A stretch of DNA of 64,000 nucleotides from Methanolobus sp. (GCF_016278385.1 NZ_JADQBY010000021.1:67619-131618), one strand, 5' to 3'. Shown: positions 27,336 through 36,542, counted from the first letter of the stretch. Program-made: numbers and translations. Notes: generated by a model not told the origin, from the letters alone.

Positions 27336-27809
27336 ATGGAAATCATAAACACTTCAAAAGGTATAGGTGGCCAGCTTACCGAATTCAGGAAACTTGTCAG
27401 CGACTCTCGGAGTATCACTTTTATCGGTACGGTCGGTTTCTGCACACCATTTGCAGAACTCATGGCATTCGTTCTCAGAGGCACCGACAAGAAGATTGTG
27501 TTCCTTCCTGACCTTCGTTCAGATGAGGCACGCATGATAGTCCATTCATCTCACGGGATGCAGCTTGGAGAGAAAGCAGATCCTTCTGCAGATACTGTTG
27601 TCCTGCTGGGAGGACTTGCAATGCCAAAGATAGGTGTCGAGCCTGAAAATATGAAAGACCTTGTAGATGCCCTCTTAAAGGATGCAGAGAAGAAGCTCAT
27701 TATAGGTGTCTGCTTCCAGTCAATGCTGATAAACTGCAACTGGCCCGATCATATTGATTTTGATTACATCATCGATGCAGACATGACCAACGAGGTCAAG
27801 AAAGTTTAG
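27336..27809 (+). CDS. DUF2124 family protein
   Basis: This 157-residue cytoplasmic protein begins with GGQLTEFRKLV and SITFIGTVGFCTPFAELMAFVLR. It contains PDLRSDEARMI, a repeated hydrophobic-glycine strand VVLLGGLAMP and a conserved-looking C-terminal Cys segment (LIIGVCFQSMLINCNW). It fits the methanogen-enriched family DUF2124, whose function is unknown. It lies 73 bases after mch with its own GGAG, separated by a hairpin and T-tract; the proximity suggests a link to C1 metabolism but does not prove it. Confidence 0.75.
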   Translation: MEIINTSKGIGGQLTEFRKLVSDSRSITFIGTVGFCTPFAELMAFVLRGTDKKIVFLPDLRSDEARMIVHSSHGMQLGEKADPSADTVVLLGGLAMPKIGVEPENMKDLVDALLKDAEKKLIIGVCFQSMLINCNWPDHIDFDYIIDADMTNEVKKV

Positions 27810-27876
27810 AACAAGCCAAAACGAACAGGAACTAACTTACAATCATCTTCCGGATGGGATGATCAACTCTCATTTT

Positions 27877-28890
27877 TTAGCTTATCCGGGCATCCACAAC
27901 AACGTGCCACACACCCGGTGAATATTTCTTTATTTTTCTGCATTCCAGTATCTCTGCCTGCCTGCCTGTTTTTGAAGCTGCCTGCTGTATACGTTCCACA
28001 GGTCTTGTGAAAATGAGGCTTTCGGGTGTTGTCTCATGATAATGAAGGATGCCACCACTATCTTTTAGGGCTTTGATTCCGTGTTCAAGATAGTGGTGTG
28101 TGGTACCAATATATCCCATGATCACTCTATCTGCTATTCCCTCAGGTGTAAGTTCAGCACAATCACCGTTCCTTGCTTCAACTATGTTTTCCACGTGGTT
28201 CAGAACTATGTTCTCCTGAAGGTATGCATATGATTGCGGATTAATCTCAATGGCAAAGATCATTGCTGGCCTGGCATGGACTGCCATAGGGATTGTGAAG
28301 TATCCTATGCCTGCAAACATGTCCACAATTGTCTCATCAGCACCAATATTGCTCATAAGTGCTTTTTCATGAAAATTTCCTTTAGAGTACATTATCTTTG
28401 TAACATCAAGCTTGAACAGACAGCCATTCTCTTTGTTTATGGTCTCCGTACTGTTGCCGATAAGTACTTCTCTTTCCGGCAGCCTGAACTGTCCGCTTAT
28501 TCCATAGTCACGTACAACGGTGCTGCATGATGGATACATCTGAAGCAGGGACTTTGCAATTTTTTCTTTTAAGCTGTCAATGGATGGATTGATCGTGACA
28601 AGAATTATGTCTCCCAGTATCTGCCACCCGGCTGGCAGCATTTTAAGCTCATTTGCCGTAACCTCTTTTTTCAGTATTTCTCTAAGTGAGAGCCATTTGT
28701 TGTAAAGCAGAACATCTTCCTGAATGCGAGTCTCAAATCCTTCAATATCATCAGTAACAGGTATCTCAAGAAAGCGTTCTCCATTATCAATAACCTTTAT
28801 CTTCCTTTCAGGATCAAGCTTGCCAGACTCTGCTATTTTGAGTCTCATGCTTTCTGCATTTTCTATTGGTATGCGAATAGCTTTTTTCAT
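27877..28890 (-). CDS. taw2: Taw2-type tRNA(Phe) wybutosine aminocarboxypropyltransferase (Trm5-like fold)
   Basis: The 337-residue protein has the Trm5/Tyw2 architecture: an N-terminal region with ILGDIILVTI and VVRDYGISGQFRLPE, then a class I SAM domain with motif I VDMFAGIGYFTIPMAVHA and the acidic strand FAIEINPQSYAYLQENI. The catalytic motif reads DRVIMGYIGTTHHYL rather than the NPP-type motif of Trm5 methylases. As I recall the family, this MGY form marks Tyw2/Taw2, which transfers the aminocarboxypropyl group of SAM in wyosine synthesis at position 37. A Trm5b annotation is the main alternative. It is divergent from the MsvR-like gene. Confidence 0.82.
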   Translation of the reverse strand: MKKAIRIPIENAESMRLKIAESGKLDPERKIKVIDNGERFLEIPVTDDIEGFETRIQEDVLLYNKWLSLREILKKEVTANELKMLPAGWQILGDIILVTINPSIDSLKEKIAKSLLQMYPSCSTVVRDYGISGQFRLPEREVLIGNSTETINKENGCLFKLDVTKIMYSKGNFHEKALMSNIGADETIVDMFAGIGYFTIPMAVHARPAMIFAIEINPQSYAYLQENIVLNHVENIVEARNGDCAELTPEGIADRVIMGYIGTTHHYLEHGIKALKDSGGILHYHETTPESLIFTRPVERIQQAASKTGRQAEILECRKIKKYSPGVWHVVVDARIS

Positions 28891-29005
28891 AATTATCTTA
28901 AGTAATCTTAAAAAATTCTTATACTTTCCTGGGTTGTATGTTGTCTATTTATAGTTTAATGCCGGGTGTTGGATATTAAATGTTTTAAATGCTGCTGATA
29001 ACTAA

Positions 29006-29032
29006 TTCGTTCATTGGCGAACATTTAAATAC
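29006..29032 (+). promoter_or_regulatory. Putative MsvR operator overlapping the TATA box
   Basis: The interrupted palindrome TTCG-N8-CGAA (29006-29021) is followed directly by the TATA-like CATTTAAATAC (29022-29032), 24 bases before the ATG of the MsvR-like gene. The characterised MsvR box, as I recall it, is TTCGTA-N4-TACGAA, which has the same TTCG-N8-CGAA frame. Placement next to the TATA element fits autorepression by blocking TBP/TFB or RNA polymerase. Confidence 0.6.
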
Positions 29033-29055
29033 ATTGTCTGTTTATTGAATATTGC

Positions 29056-29796
29056 ATGAACAACGGAGACAACACCGCTATTTTTTCCACTGATATTGGA
29101 GTTATTGTTCTTAATGGTTCTGTAAAGATCAAAATACTTGATTTTCTTAAAGGCGGATGTAAATCTTTTGACGATATAGTCCAGCATACCGGGAAGGCTA
29201 AATCTACGATTTCTGTCCATTTAAATGATCTTAAGGCACAGAATCTGCTTGAAGAAGCAATCGATGCCAATGATAAGAGGAAAAAGGTCTATTTCTTAAA
29301 ATGTCAGTACGTTGCATGCTCACAGGAGCCAGGTATGAAGCATTATACTGAAATGCTTGATGTGATAGGTTCCCCTGATATGAACTCTTTTGGTTGTCTG
29401 AAATGCCTTTTCCATGCAGTTCAATATGGTTTCCGTGCTCACGGGGTAAATTGTGATCCTATTATGAGAAAAATAGGTAATGATATCGGTACAAGTCTTT
29501 CAAGGAATTTTGTTTCAAGTGATATGGAAAGTATCCTGAATGAAATGATGAACTTCTGGGAAGAACATGACATCGGAAACTTCACAATTATTAGCATTAA
29601 CCCGATAAAAATTGCTGTTCATAATTTTTTTGATTGCCGTTCAATACCAATTAAGGAAAAAACACTATGTTCATTTGCACAAGGTGTTTTTGAAGGCGTT
29701 TTCAAAGAAAAGCTGGGTGTGGAATGCGTGATGCAGATGCTCGGCAAATGCGATGAAAACTGCGATGCATGTCATTTCCAGATGCTTTTAATTTAA
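29056..29796 (+). CDS. msvR: MsvR-like redox-sensing transcriptional regulator (ArsR-type HTH plus V4R domain)
   Basis: The N-terminal 80 residues form a winged helix (VKIKILDFLKGGCKSFDDIV, STISVHLNDLKAQNLLEEA). The rest is a V4R-type domain with many cysteines (SFGCLKCLFHAVQYG; ECVMQMLGKCDENCDACHF). This combination and the length (246 residues) match MsvR, a methanogen-specific regulator whose V4R cysteines sense redox state and control binding to its own promoter. A TTCG-N8-CGAA palindrome abuts its TATA box. It is divergent from taw2, and its stop overlaps the convergent DUF2110 stop. Confidence 0.8.
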   Translation: MNNGDNTAIFSTDIGVIVLNGSVKIKILDFLKGGCKSFDDIVQHTGKAKSTISVHLNDLKAQNLLEEAIDANDKRKKVYFLKCQYVACSQEPGMKHYTEMLDVIGSPDMNSFGCLKCLFHAVQYGFRAHGVNCDPIMRKIGNDIGTSLSRNFVSSDMESILNEMMNFWEEHDIGNFTIISINPIKIAVHNFFDCRSIPIKEKTLCSFAQGVFEGVFKEKLGVECVMQMLGKCDENCDACHFQMLLI

Positions 29797-30479
29797 TTTG
29801 ATGTACGGATAACCCCAAGGTCACCTTTTACTAACCTGCCAATAGCAGCTACAATTCCAGGTCCATCGGTTTTTTCCCTGCAGGTTATCATATGTTCCAT
29901 GAGTCCAAGTCTTTCTATGCCATAGATATCTCTTGCATGACCGGTTTTCTTGATGGCTGCTTTAAGCTCGGAACGCGTGACTGAATTAGCTATAACTCTG
30001 TCCTGCTCGGATTTCTTCCAGTTCCACCAAATATCTGCCTGTGGTTTAGTAAAAGCACCCAATTTAGCCTTCTCATCGGTAATTTGAATTTTGACGGGTA
30101 AGTGCTTGATTATTCCAAAACGAGTAGCTATTTGGTTTGCAGTTCCGCTTCCAAGGATTGCGAGATTTTTTTGTGGGATGCTTACAAGAGTTCCTACATC
30201 AACAATAAATTCATTATCATGTATCTGATCTATGACGCCTGTGTAAACCTCATTTCTGGCAAGTTCTGTAACAGGTGTCCCAAACTTCTGAATAAGAAAA
30301 TTGGAAACAAATTCGCTATCTTCTCCATTTATATCAACCATCAGCCAGTTATCATCAGATACTGAGAATTCTGCTGATGCATCGAGTTCTTTTAATTCAT
30401 TACTTACTAGCACTTCTGCTGAATGAAATGCACGTTCCTTACTTCCATATATTTTTAATAATAGTTTTACAGTGACCAT
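29793..30479 (-). CDS. DUF2110 family protein
   Basis: This 228-residue cytoplasmic protein begins VTVKLLLKIYGSKERAFHSAEVLV. It has a central beta-rich, S1-like portion (YTGVIDQIHDNEFIVDVGTLVSIPQKNL) and the C-terminal signature SVTRSELKAAIKKTGHARDIYGIERLGLMEH. I assign it to DUF2110, an archaeal family of unknown function; the S1-like stretch hints at nucleic-acid binding (inference). It is convergent with the MsvR-like gene, sharing bases of the stop codons. Confidence 0.72.
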   Translation of the reverse strand: MVTVKLLLKIYGSKERAFHSAEVLVSNELKELDASAEFSVSDDNWLMVDINGEDSEFVSNFLIQKFGTPVTELARNEVYTGVIDQIHDNEFIVDVGTLVSIPQKNLAILGSGTANQIATRFGIIKHLPVKIQITDEKAKLGAFTKPQADIWWNWKKSEQDRVIANSVTRSELKAAIKKTGHARDIYGIERLGLMEHMITCREKTDGPGIVAAIGRLVKGDLGVIRTSN

Positions 30480-30687
30480 TTTATTATCCTTTCAATTATT
30501 TTCACATATCTGCTTTTTGGGAACTTATTACACATATTTCTTATCGTTCCATTAGGTCACAAACTACTGCACGAAATATAAATGCTGCCTGTCAGGACAG
30601 TACATATCCACTTTCTGCGTCATCTGTGTGGATTAAATAAATTCAAGTGTTTGTTTCTTTCGATTACTAGAGTTAAAGAGTAAGTCA

Positions 30688-31056
30688 TCATGTTTCGGAA
30701 CCTACTATTGGCTCTTGGTTCCCTATGGTAAATGTAAAAGTACTCCCTTTTCCACCTTCACTCTCAAGCCAGATTTTTCCATTGTGCATTTCCACAAATT
30801 GTTTAACAAGGAAAAGTCCAAGACCAGTAACACCATATTTTCTTGTATTTGATGAATCTGCTTGTACAAATGGACTGAAAATATCATCCTGTATATTAGG
30901 AGGAATTCCAATGCCGGTGTCAGATATGGAGATCTGAACATGGTTATTTATTCTCTCTATAAAGACAGCGACCTTGCCACCAGCGGGAGTAAATTTTATG
31001 GCATTGCCCAGTAGATTGAACATTATCTGCTTGAATTTGATTCTGTCTGCAAATGA
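30688..31056 (-). pseudogene. Truncated histidine kinase (HATPase C-terminal remnant)
   Basis: Only the ATP-binding end of a sensor kinase remains: N box FNLLGNAIKFTPAGGKV, G1 DTGIGIPPN and G2 YGVTGLGLFLVKQF. The coding match extends upstream of the listed Met (FADRIKFKQIMFNLL) until an in-frame stop. No H-box, PAS or receiver domain is present in any frame nearby. It is therefore a 5'-truncated relict rather than a functional kinase. The surrounding interval 30480-31185 has no other gene. Confidence 0.75.
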
Positions 31057-31185
31057 AACTCATTCGGAAGATTCTTTTTAAAATATTATCTAATTAGAAA
31101 GTGAATTTTTAGAACCTAATTAGATGCACTCATGATAAATTGTGCATTTGTCTAACATATATATAAGGTTAACACCTGCTATTGC

Positions 31186-32886
31186 ATGATGCTTGAATTA
31201 AAAACGATAATAATATGCTTAATTCTTGTTGAAATTTTCATGTCTTTAATTTTATTTATTTATTGGAAAACTCAAAAAACGTATCCTGGATTTATTGAAT
31301 GGGGTTTTGGTGTTTTAAGTGTAGCTTTAGGTCACATGTTTTTTGCATTGAGGGATATTTCCCCTGATTTTCTAACAATCGTTCTTGCTAATATCTTCGT
31401 GACTATAAGTTTTTTCTTTACATTAGAGGCTCTGAACTTACATTTCATCGGCCGTTCTTTTCGTCGTGAAATTTATTTAATTTTTATTCCAATTGCAATG
31501 GGATTCTATTTCTTCACTGAATATGTTGATAATGCAGAGATCCGTAACATCATCTTTTCAGTCACATCTATTGTAGTGATGCTTAAAATGGTATATCTTC
31601 TTTTAACTGCACCTAAATCAAGAGAAAGCTTATTTTCCAGATTGCTTGCTGCCATTTATCTGATCTCGATATTAATTATATCGGTAAGGGTTGTTGAATG
31701 GAATATGTTTTCATCCAGCCGTGGTATATTCAACTTATCATTTTTCAATACATTTTTTATGCTTTTTGATTTGGTGGGCTCTATTGGTACAACTGTATTG
31801 TTTCTTTTCCTGAACTTCCAGCGGATGAACCAAGAACTTGATGCAGCAAGGGCAGAAGCTCAGAATTATGCAGATTATTATTCTCTTGCAATCGTTTCTG
31901 CACAAGCTGGCGTATGGGATATGGATCTCAAAAAGAACGAAGTCTATTGGGATGATTCTTTGGAAAAGTTATTCGGTTCAGGAATGGATATAAACAAAAA
32001 ATTGATTGATATTTGGAACTCGTTTGAAAATGAATTGAAACAGGAGGCAAAACCTAATAAAATATATGAAGATGCCTCAGATAAAAAAGAGTTCACACAT
32101 GAGTTCACGATTCATCATAATGATAAAGGTATACAGTATTTTATGTCACATTCCCGTGTTGTGCATGACAAGAATGATTCCAGCAGGATGATCGGGCTTA
32201 TTTATGATATCACTCCTTTACGTAAGGCGGAATATGCTCTTAAAGAAGCACACAGGAAATTGAATATCCTCACAACCATAACTCGTCATGATATACTTAA
32301 CAGTATCACTATAGTGAATGGATTTGCAGAAATACTTGCAAAAAAGCTGACTGATCCGAAACTACAAAAAATGGCAGAAACTATTGAGAACAGTGGTGCT
32401 ATGATAACTCATTTGATTTCATTTACAGGTCAATATCAGGATATTGGAATAGATGATCCCAAATGGCAAGATATAGGTATTTTACTGGATACAAACGAAT
32501 TCAAACCCCTTCTGGAGGATATATCGTCGGCGTTCCCGGAACCCGGCATTCTCATCTATACTGATAAAATGTTTGAGAAAGTCCTCTATAACCTGATTGA
32601 AAATTCGTTAAAGCATGGCATAAAAGTTAATTCTATTTCGTTCTCCTATGATTTTTCAGAAAATGGACTCCATATTGTGTACCAAGATGATGGTGCTGGC
32701 ATACCTGAAGAAAACAAAGGTCTGATTTTTAAAAGAGGCTATGGTGAGAATACCGGTATGGGACTATTTCTTTGCCGGGAGATTTTAGGAATCACCAGTC
32801 TGACTATTCAGGAAAATGGAATACCAGGTCAAGGTGCCAGGTTTGAGATAAATGTGCCCTTTGGTTTTTACAAGAGAAAAGAGTGA
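31186..32886 (+). CDS. Membrane sensor histidine kinase (7-helix N-terminus, PAS, HATPase)
   Basis: The N-terminal 215 residues contain about seven hydrophobic helices (for example IICLILVEIFMSLILFIYW, FLTIVLANIFVTISFFFTL, LLAAIYLISILIISV) and form an uncharacterised sensory membrane domain. A PAS domain with PAC end (about 235-345; HFIDITPL-like GLIYDITPL) follows, then the H-box TTITRHDILNSITIVNGFAEIL and an HATPase domain with NLIENSLKHG, DDGAGIPEE and NTGMGLFLCREIL. The TRHDILN H-box is a variant common in methanogen kinases. An ACATATATATAAGG block about 25 bases upstream suggests a leaderless transcript. No response regulator is adjacent. Confidence 0.9.
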   Translation: MMLELKTIIICLILVEIFMSLILFIYWKTQKTYPGFIEWGFGVLSVALGHMFFALRDISPDFLTIVLANIFVTISFFFTLEALNLHFIGRSFRREIYLIFIPIAMGFYFFTEYVDNAEIRNIIFSVTSIVVMLKMVYLLLTAPKSRESLFSRLLAAIYLISILIISVRVVEWNMFSSSRGIFNLSFFNTFFMLFDLVGSIGTTVLFLFLNFQRMNQELDAARAEAQNYADYYSLAIVSAQAGVWDMDLKKNEVYWDDSLEKLFGSGMDINKKLIDIWNSFENELKQEAKPNKIYEDASDKKEFTHEFTIHHNDKGIQYFMSHSRVVHDKNDSSRMIGLIYDITPLRKAEYALKEAHRKLNILTTITRHDILNSITIVNGFAEILAKKLTDPKLQKMAETIENSGAMITHLISFTGQYQDIGIDDPKWQDIGILLDTNEFKPLLEDISSAFPEPGILIYTDKMFEKVLYNLIENSLKHGIKVNSISFSYDFSENGLHIVYQDDGAGIPEENKGLIFKRGYGENTGMGLFLCREILGITSLTIQENGIPGQGARFEINVPFGFYKRKE

Positions 32887-33245
32887 ATGTTTTCTTTTCA
32901 ATGGTTGCAGGAAGAAGAACACTGCTTGGAGAAGTATCTTACTGTTGAAAGGAGAGAATTAACTCAATATCTGATAGGCAAGAGGAAGACAATAGATTTC
33001 ATCAAACCTTCTTATGTAGAAAGAGAGATGATACTGACTTGTTAAGGAAGAAGATTCTTACTATCGGTTACAAGGAATGGAAGGATATGGGATTTTATAA
33101 AGGAACTTTTCACTATATGAAGAAGAAATCAATAATTGAAAACCAACTTAAGGCAGCTATTAGTAGATACACAGCACCACATAGGACTAGTACAAAAGAC
33201 TTAACATTCCTTACAATTTTGATATACTTTTTTGTATTTTTCTGA
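32887..33245 (+). pseudogene. cas1: cas1 C-terminal remnant with a frameshift
   Basis: Two overlapping frames combine into one coherent segment. The first gives ERRELTQYLIGKRKTIDFIKPSYVER and stops. The second gives DDTDLLRKKILTIGYKEWKDMGFYKGTFHYMKKK. The combined pattern (YLxGKRKxxDFxxP, then RKKIL-Y-EWK-GFxKGTxHYMKK) is, from memory of the family, the C-terminus of a CRISPR Cas1 integrase. The frameshift sits near 33027 (AAAGAGAGATGATAC). No N-terminal Cas1, Cas2 or CRISPR repeats are visible. The assignment is by pattern recognition only. Confidence 0.5.
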
Positions 33246-33359
33246 GATACACCTAAAAGTGCAAAATGATACAAAATCATAGGACGGATTTGGGAAGTAG
33301 TACTTTTTTTTATCGTTCAATTTTTTGGTACCTATAATTGTTCCACTTAACTTTAAGTC

Positions 33360-33548
33360 TTGAGACGAGCTTCCGGTATGGGTTGTTTGAACAATCATAC
33401 CTTCATCCTTGTCATGTATGCAAACGGGATCTCAATGAATCAGATCTGCATTGAAACAGGCGGTGAGTTCTATACAGTATCCTCTATTCTGCGAGGGAAT
33501 TTGAGGGAGATATTGGGGTTGAAGAATTCAAAGCATCTGAATAAGTGA
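33360..33548 (+). CDS. Small HTH-like ORF, possibly a mobile-element remnant
   Basis: This is a 62-codon frame opening at TTG. Its centre, FILVMYANGISMNQICIETGGEFYTVSSILRGNLREILGL, has the rhythm of a resolvase/transposase-type helix-turn-helix (small residue turn, then a recognition helix). The N-terminus has no clear start, and no catalytic domain follows, so it may be a broken recombinase or regulator. The rest of 33549-33936 holds no gene, only an imperfect hairpin CTCATTG...CAATGAG enclosing the palindrome CACTATTAATAGTG at 33586-33599. Confidence 0.3.
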   Translation: MRRASGMGCLNNHTFILVMYANGISMNQICIETGGEFYTVSSILRGNLREILGLKNSKHLNK

Positions 33549-33936
33549 GTTTTGTCGTTATCTAAGAAAATGACAATGCTCATTGCACTATTAATAGTGT
33601 TTTGGATCAATGAGGATTGATATATATTTGAAAAAAACGAGCTATTAGAGATCATCTGTGTTCAGATGGGTTGTACTATAATCACAAATCAGAATTCCAG
33701 TTCATTAATCCGATTTGAGAATTGTATCATGAAGAGAGGGTTATGTATTGCCACATGTACAACAAAAAACATATATATTTATGAGACGTTATAGAAATAT
33801 GGCTTTTTAAGAGCACTTTTTAGCTCATAACTTTAAAAGAGATATACTGTTGTGGTTTTGGTTACCCTCGATATTAATATCAAAATCATTTGTGGAATAT
33901 TTTAGCTGCGCATATATGATCAAGGCCTAGATATCT

Positions 33937-36246
33937 ATGGAAAAACAACAACATGATCCAAATCACAATGAAGACAACGATTCTTGCTTTAGCGATGAAG
34001 AAATGTACAAAACCTTCTTTAAAGAAAACAATGCAGTCCTCCTTCTTATAAATCCTGAAAATTCGGATATTATTGACGCAAATCATGCAGCATGCAAGTT
34101 TTATGGCTGGACACTTGAAGAGATTACCAGCAAAACAATAAACCAGCTCAACTTTTTGTCAACTGAAAAGAACAAAAATGAGATCCAAAGAACGGAAGAC
34201 AAAAAAAAGAATGGACATTTGTCCAAGCATCTTCTTGCAAGCGGAGAAGTGCGTGATGTAGAAGTTTTTAAGGTTCCAATGACATTCAAATCTCAATGTT
34301 TGTTCTACTACATGGTTCACGACATCACTGAACGCAAATTAGTGGAAGAAGAAATGCAGAGGAAAGAAATGCAGCTTTATGCTGCGCAAAAAGTCGGGCA
34401 CTTAGGAAGTTGGGAATTTGATTTAAACTCTGGTAAAGCAGAGGTTTCTGAGGAAGCAAGAATAATATATGGACTCAAAAACGAAGAATTCACCATTGAG
34501 AAAATACAAAAAATACCCCTGCAAAAATACCGTCCAGTGCTGGACAAAGCGCTAAGTGATCTCGTGGAAAGAAACATCCCATATGATGTACAATTCAAGA
34601 TAATAAAACTAACCGACGGCAATATCCACACCATACATTCCGTGGCTGAATACTATCCTGAAAAAAATACAGTCATAGGAATGATTCAGGACATTACAGA
34701 ACGCAAACATGTAAAGAGTAAACTGCGAGAAAAGAACTCTCTTTTGAATGAAGTTGGGAGGATTGCAAAGATCGGCGGGTGGGAATTAGATGTAGCAACC
34801 GGTTATATTACCCAGACGCCTGAGGTTGCAAGGACATATGAAATCGACAACAATAGACCTGTAAGTCTTAAATTTGCTTTGAGCTTTTATTCTTTCGGTT
34901 CAAAAGAACTTCTAGAAAAAGCTGTCCAGGATGCTGTAGAAAAAGGAGAATCATATGATCTGGAGCTGGAAATTGTCTCTGCTAAAGAAAATCATAAATG
35001 GATTCGTACAATCGGCCATCCGAAAAAGATGGATGGTAAAGTCGTAAAAGTAACCGGTTCATTTCAGGACATTACTGAACAGAAGCTGGCTGAAATGAAA
35101 ATTGCAGAAGAGGCTATGTTACGGCATACCTTCATGGAGCAGTCCACAGAAGGTATAGTTATCCTCAATAGTAATGGCAAGGTTGTCGAGGCAAATCCGC
35201 GGTATGCTGAGATGCACGGATATTCCTACGAAGAAATGCAGACATTAAATGTATGGGATTGGGATATTCATTCCACACGTGATCAAATATTGGAAATTAT
35301 TCAGCTTCTTGATAATAATGGTAGACTTGTGGAAGTAAGTCACCGACGCAAGGATGGTAGTATATTTGATGCGGAAGTCAATATGAATGCAGTGATATTC
35401 GAAGGACAGAAACTGATTTTTTGTGTACATCGTGATATTAGCGAGCGTAAGCAGATTGAAGCAGAACTGATGAATGCTAAACTTGCTGCTGTAGATGCTA
35501 ACCAGCTCAAAGGTGAGTTTCTGGCTACCATGAGCCATGAACTCAGGCCCCCTCTTAATTCAATCATAGGTTTTTCAGAGGTGCTGCTCGATGAAACGTT
35601 TGGCAACCTGAATGAAAAACAGACAACTTACCTGAATCATATTTCAAAAGCGGGCAAACATCAACTAAGTCTTATAAATGATATTCTTGATCTTTCAAAG
35701 GTTGATGCTGGCAAGATGGAACTTCATTGCGAACAGTTCCATGTTTCTCATGTAATCGATGAAGTTAAAGCGATAATATCTTCTCTTGCAATAAGAAAGA
35801 ATATCAATCTGGATATCAAAATTGACTTGCAGGTTGAAAGCATTTATGCAGATAAAACCAAATTTAAACAGATACTCTACAATCTTACAAGTAATGCCAT
35901 CAAGTTCACACCTGAAAAAGGTTATGTGACAATCGAAGCACAGCATTCAGGTGATTTTATCCAGGTAAGTGTAAAAGATACCGGTATAGGAATAACAAAG
36001 AGTGATATGGATAAACTTTTCGAGCCTTTTAAACAACTGAATTCATACATCACTCGCGAATATGAGGGAACAGGACTCGGCCTTGCTCTTGTCAAAAAGT
36101 TCGTGGAATTGCACGGTGGAAAGATATGGGTTGAAAGCAAAGTTGGAGAAGGTAGTATCTTTACATTTGTGATTCCAATAACTCATAGCGATGAGGTTGC
36201 TTCAAAACGCATTTTTGCTTCATTGAAGCAAGGTTTTGTGGATTAA
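33937..36246 (+). CDS. Multi-PAS sensor histidine kinase
   Basis: This is a soluble 769-residue kinase with four consecutive PAS/PAC units, the PAC ends reading HDITERK, QDITERK, QDITEQK and RDISERK. A HisKA domain follows with H-box FLATMSHELRPPLNSIIGF; the usual RTPLN is RPPLN, a mild deviation. The HATPase domain has NLTSNAIKFTPEKG, DTGIGITKSD and GTGLGLALVKKF. It has no membrane segment and no receiver. The multiple PAS units suggest cytoplasmic sensing of redox, gas or small ligands. No partner regulator is encoded alongside. Confidence 0.93.
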   Translation: MEKQQHDPNHNEDNDSCFSDEEMYKTFFKENNAVLLLINPENSDIIDANHAACKFYGWTLEEITSKTINQLNFLSTEKNKNEIQRTEDKKKNGHLSKHLLASGEVRDVEVFKVPMTFKSQCLFYYMVHDITERKLVEEEMQRKEMQLYAAQKVGHLGSWEFDLNSGKAEVSEEARIIYGLKNEEFTIEKIQKIPLQKYRPVLDKALSDLVERNIPYDVQFKIIKLTDGNIHTIHSVAEYYPEKNTVIGMIQDITERKHVKSKLREKNSLLNEVGRIAKIGGWELDVATGYITQTPEVARTYEIDNNRPVSLKFALSFYSFGSKELLEKAVQDAVEKGESYDLELEIVSAKENHKWIRTIGHPKKMDGKVVKVTGSFQDITEQKLAEMKIAEEAMLRHTFMEQSTEGIVILNSNGKVVEANPRYAEMHGYSYEEMQTLNVWDWDIHSTRDQILEIIQLLDNNGRLVEVSHRRKDGSIFDAEVNMNAVIFEGQKLIFCVHRDISERKQIEAELMNAKLAAVDANQLKGEFLATMSHELRPPLNSIIGFSEVLLDETFGNLNEKQTTYLNHISKAGKHQLSLINDILDLSKVDAGKMELHCEQFHVSHVIDEVKAIISSLAIRKNINLDIKIDLQVESIYADKTKFKQILYNLTSNAIKFTPEKGYVTIEAQHSGDFIQVSVKDTGIGITKSDMDKLFEPFKQLNSYITREYEGTGLGLALVKKFVELHGGKIWVESKVGEGSIFTFVIPITHSDEVASKRIFASLKQGFVD

Positions 36247-36542
36247 AATAAGAAAAAACATGGCTTTGCACATTCTGATGCCAATGAAGCATATTAATTT
36301 CGTAATATAAGTTCAATATTTTTAAAGTGTTTATTTTGTAATAATGCAGCAAATCTTGCCAGTACAGGAGAAAATAGCAGGCTAAATCTGAATATTTGAA
36401 GGTTCCTAATTCCCATAATAAAGGAAGTGTGAGAGTGAAAACAATTGCCACGTCAATTCATTGCTGAGTTGAGAGGGTTTGTAGGATAGAATAAATACTA
36501 TGCGATAAGAGATTAGGTGTTAATTAAGTGGGAGTTGAAAAG

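Noticed and set aside
33246-33936. Search for a CRISPR array beside the cas1 remnant
   Set aside because: No regularly spaced direct repeats are visible in this stretch or on the other side of the remnant.
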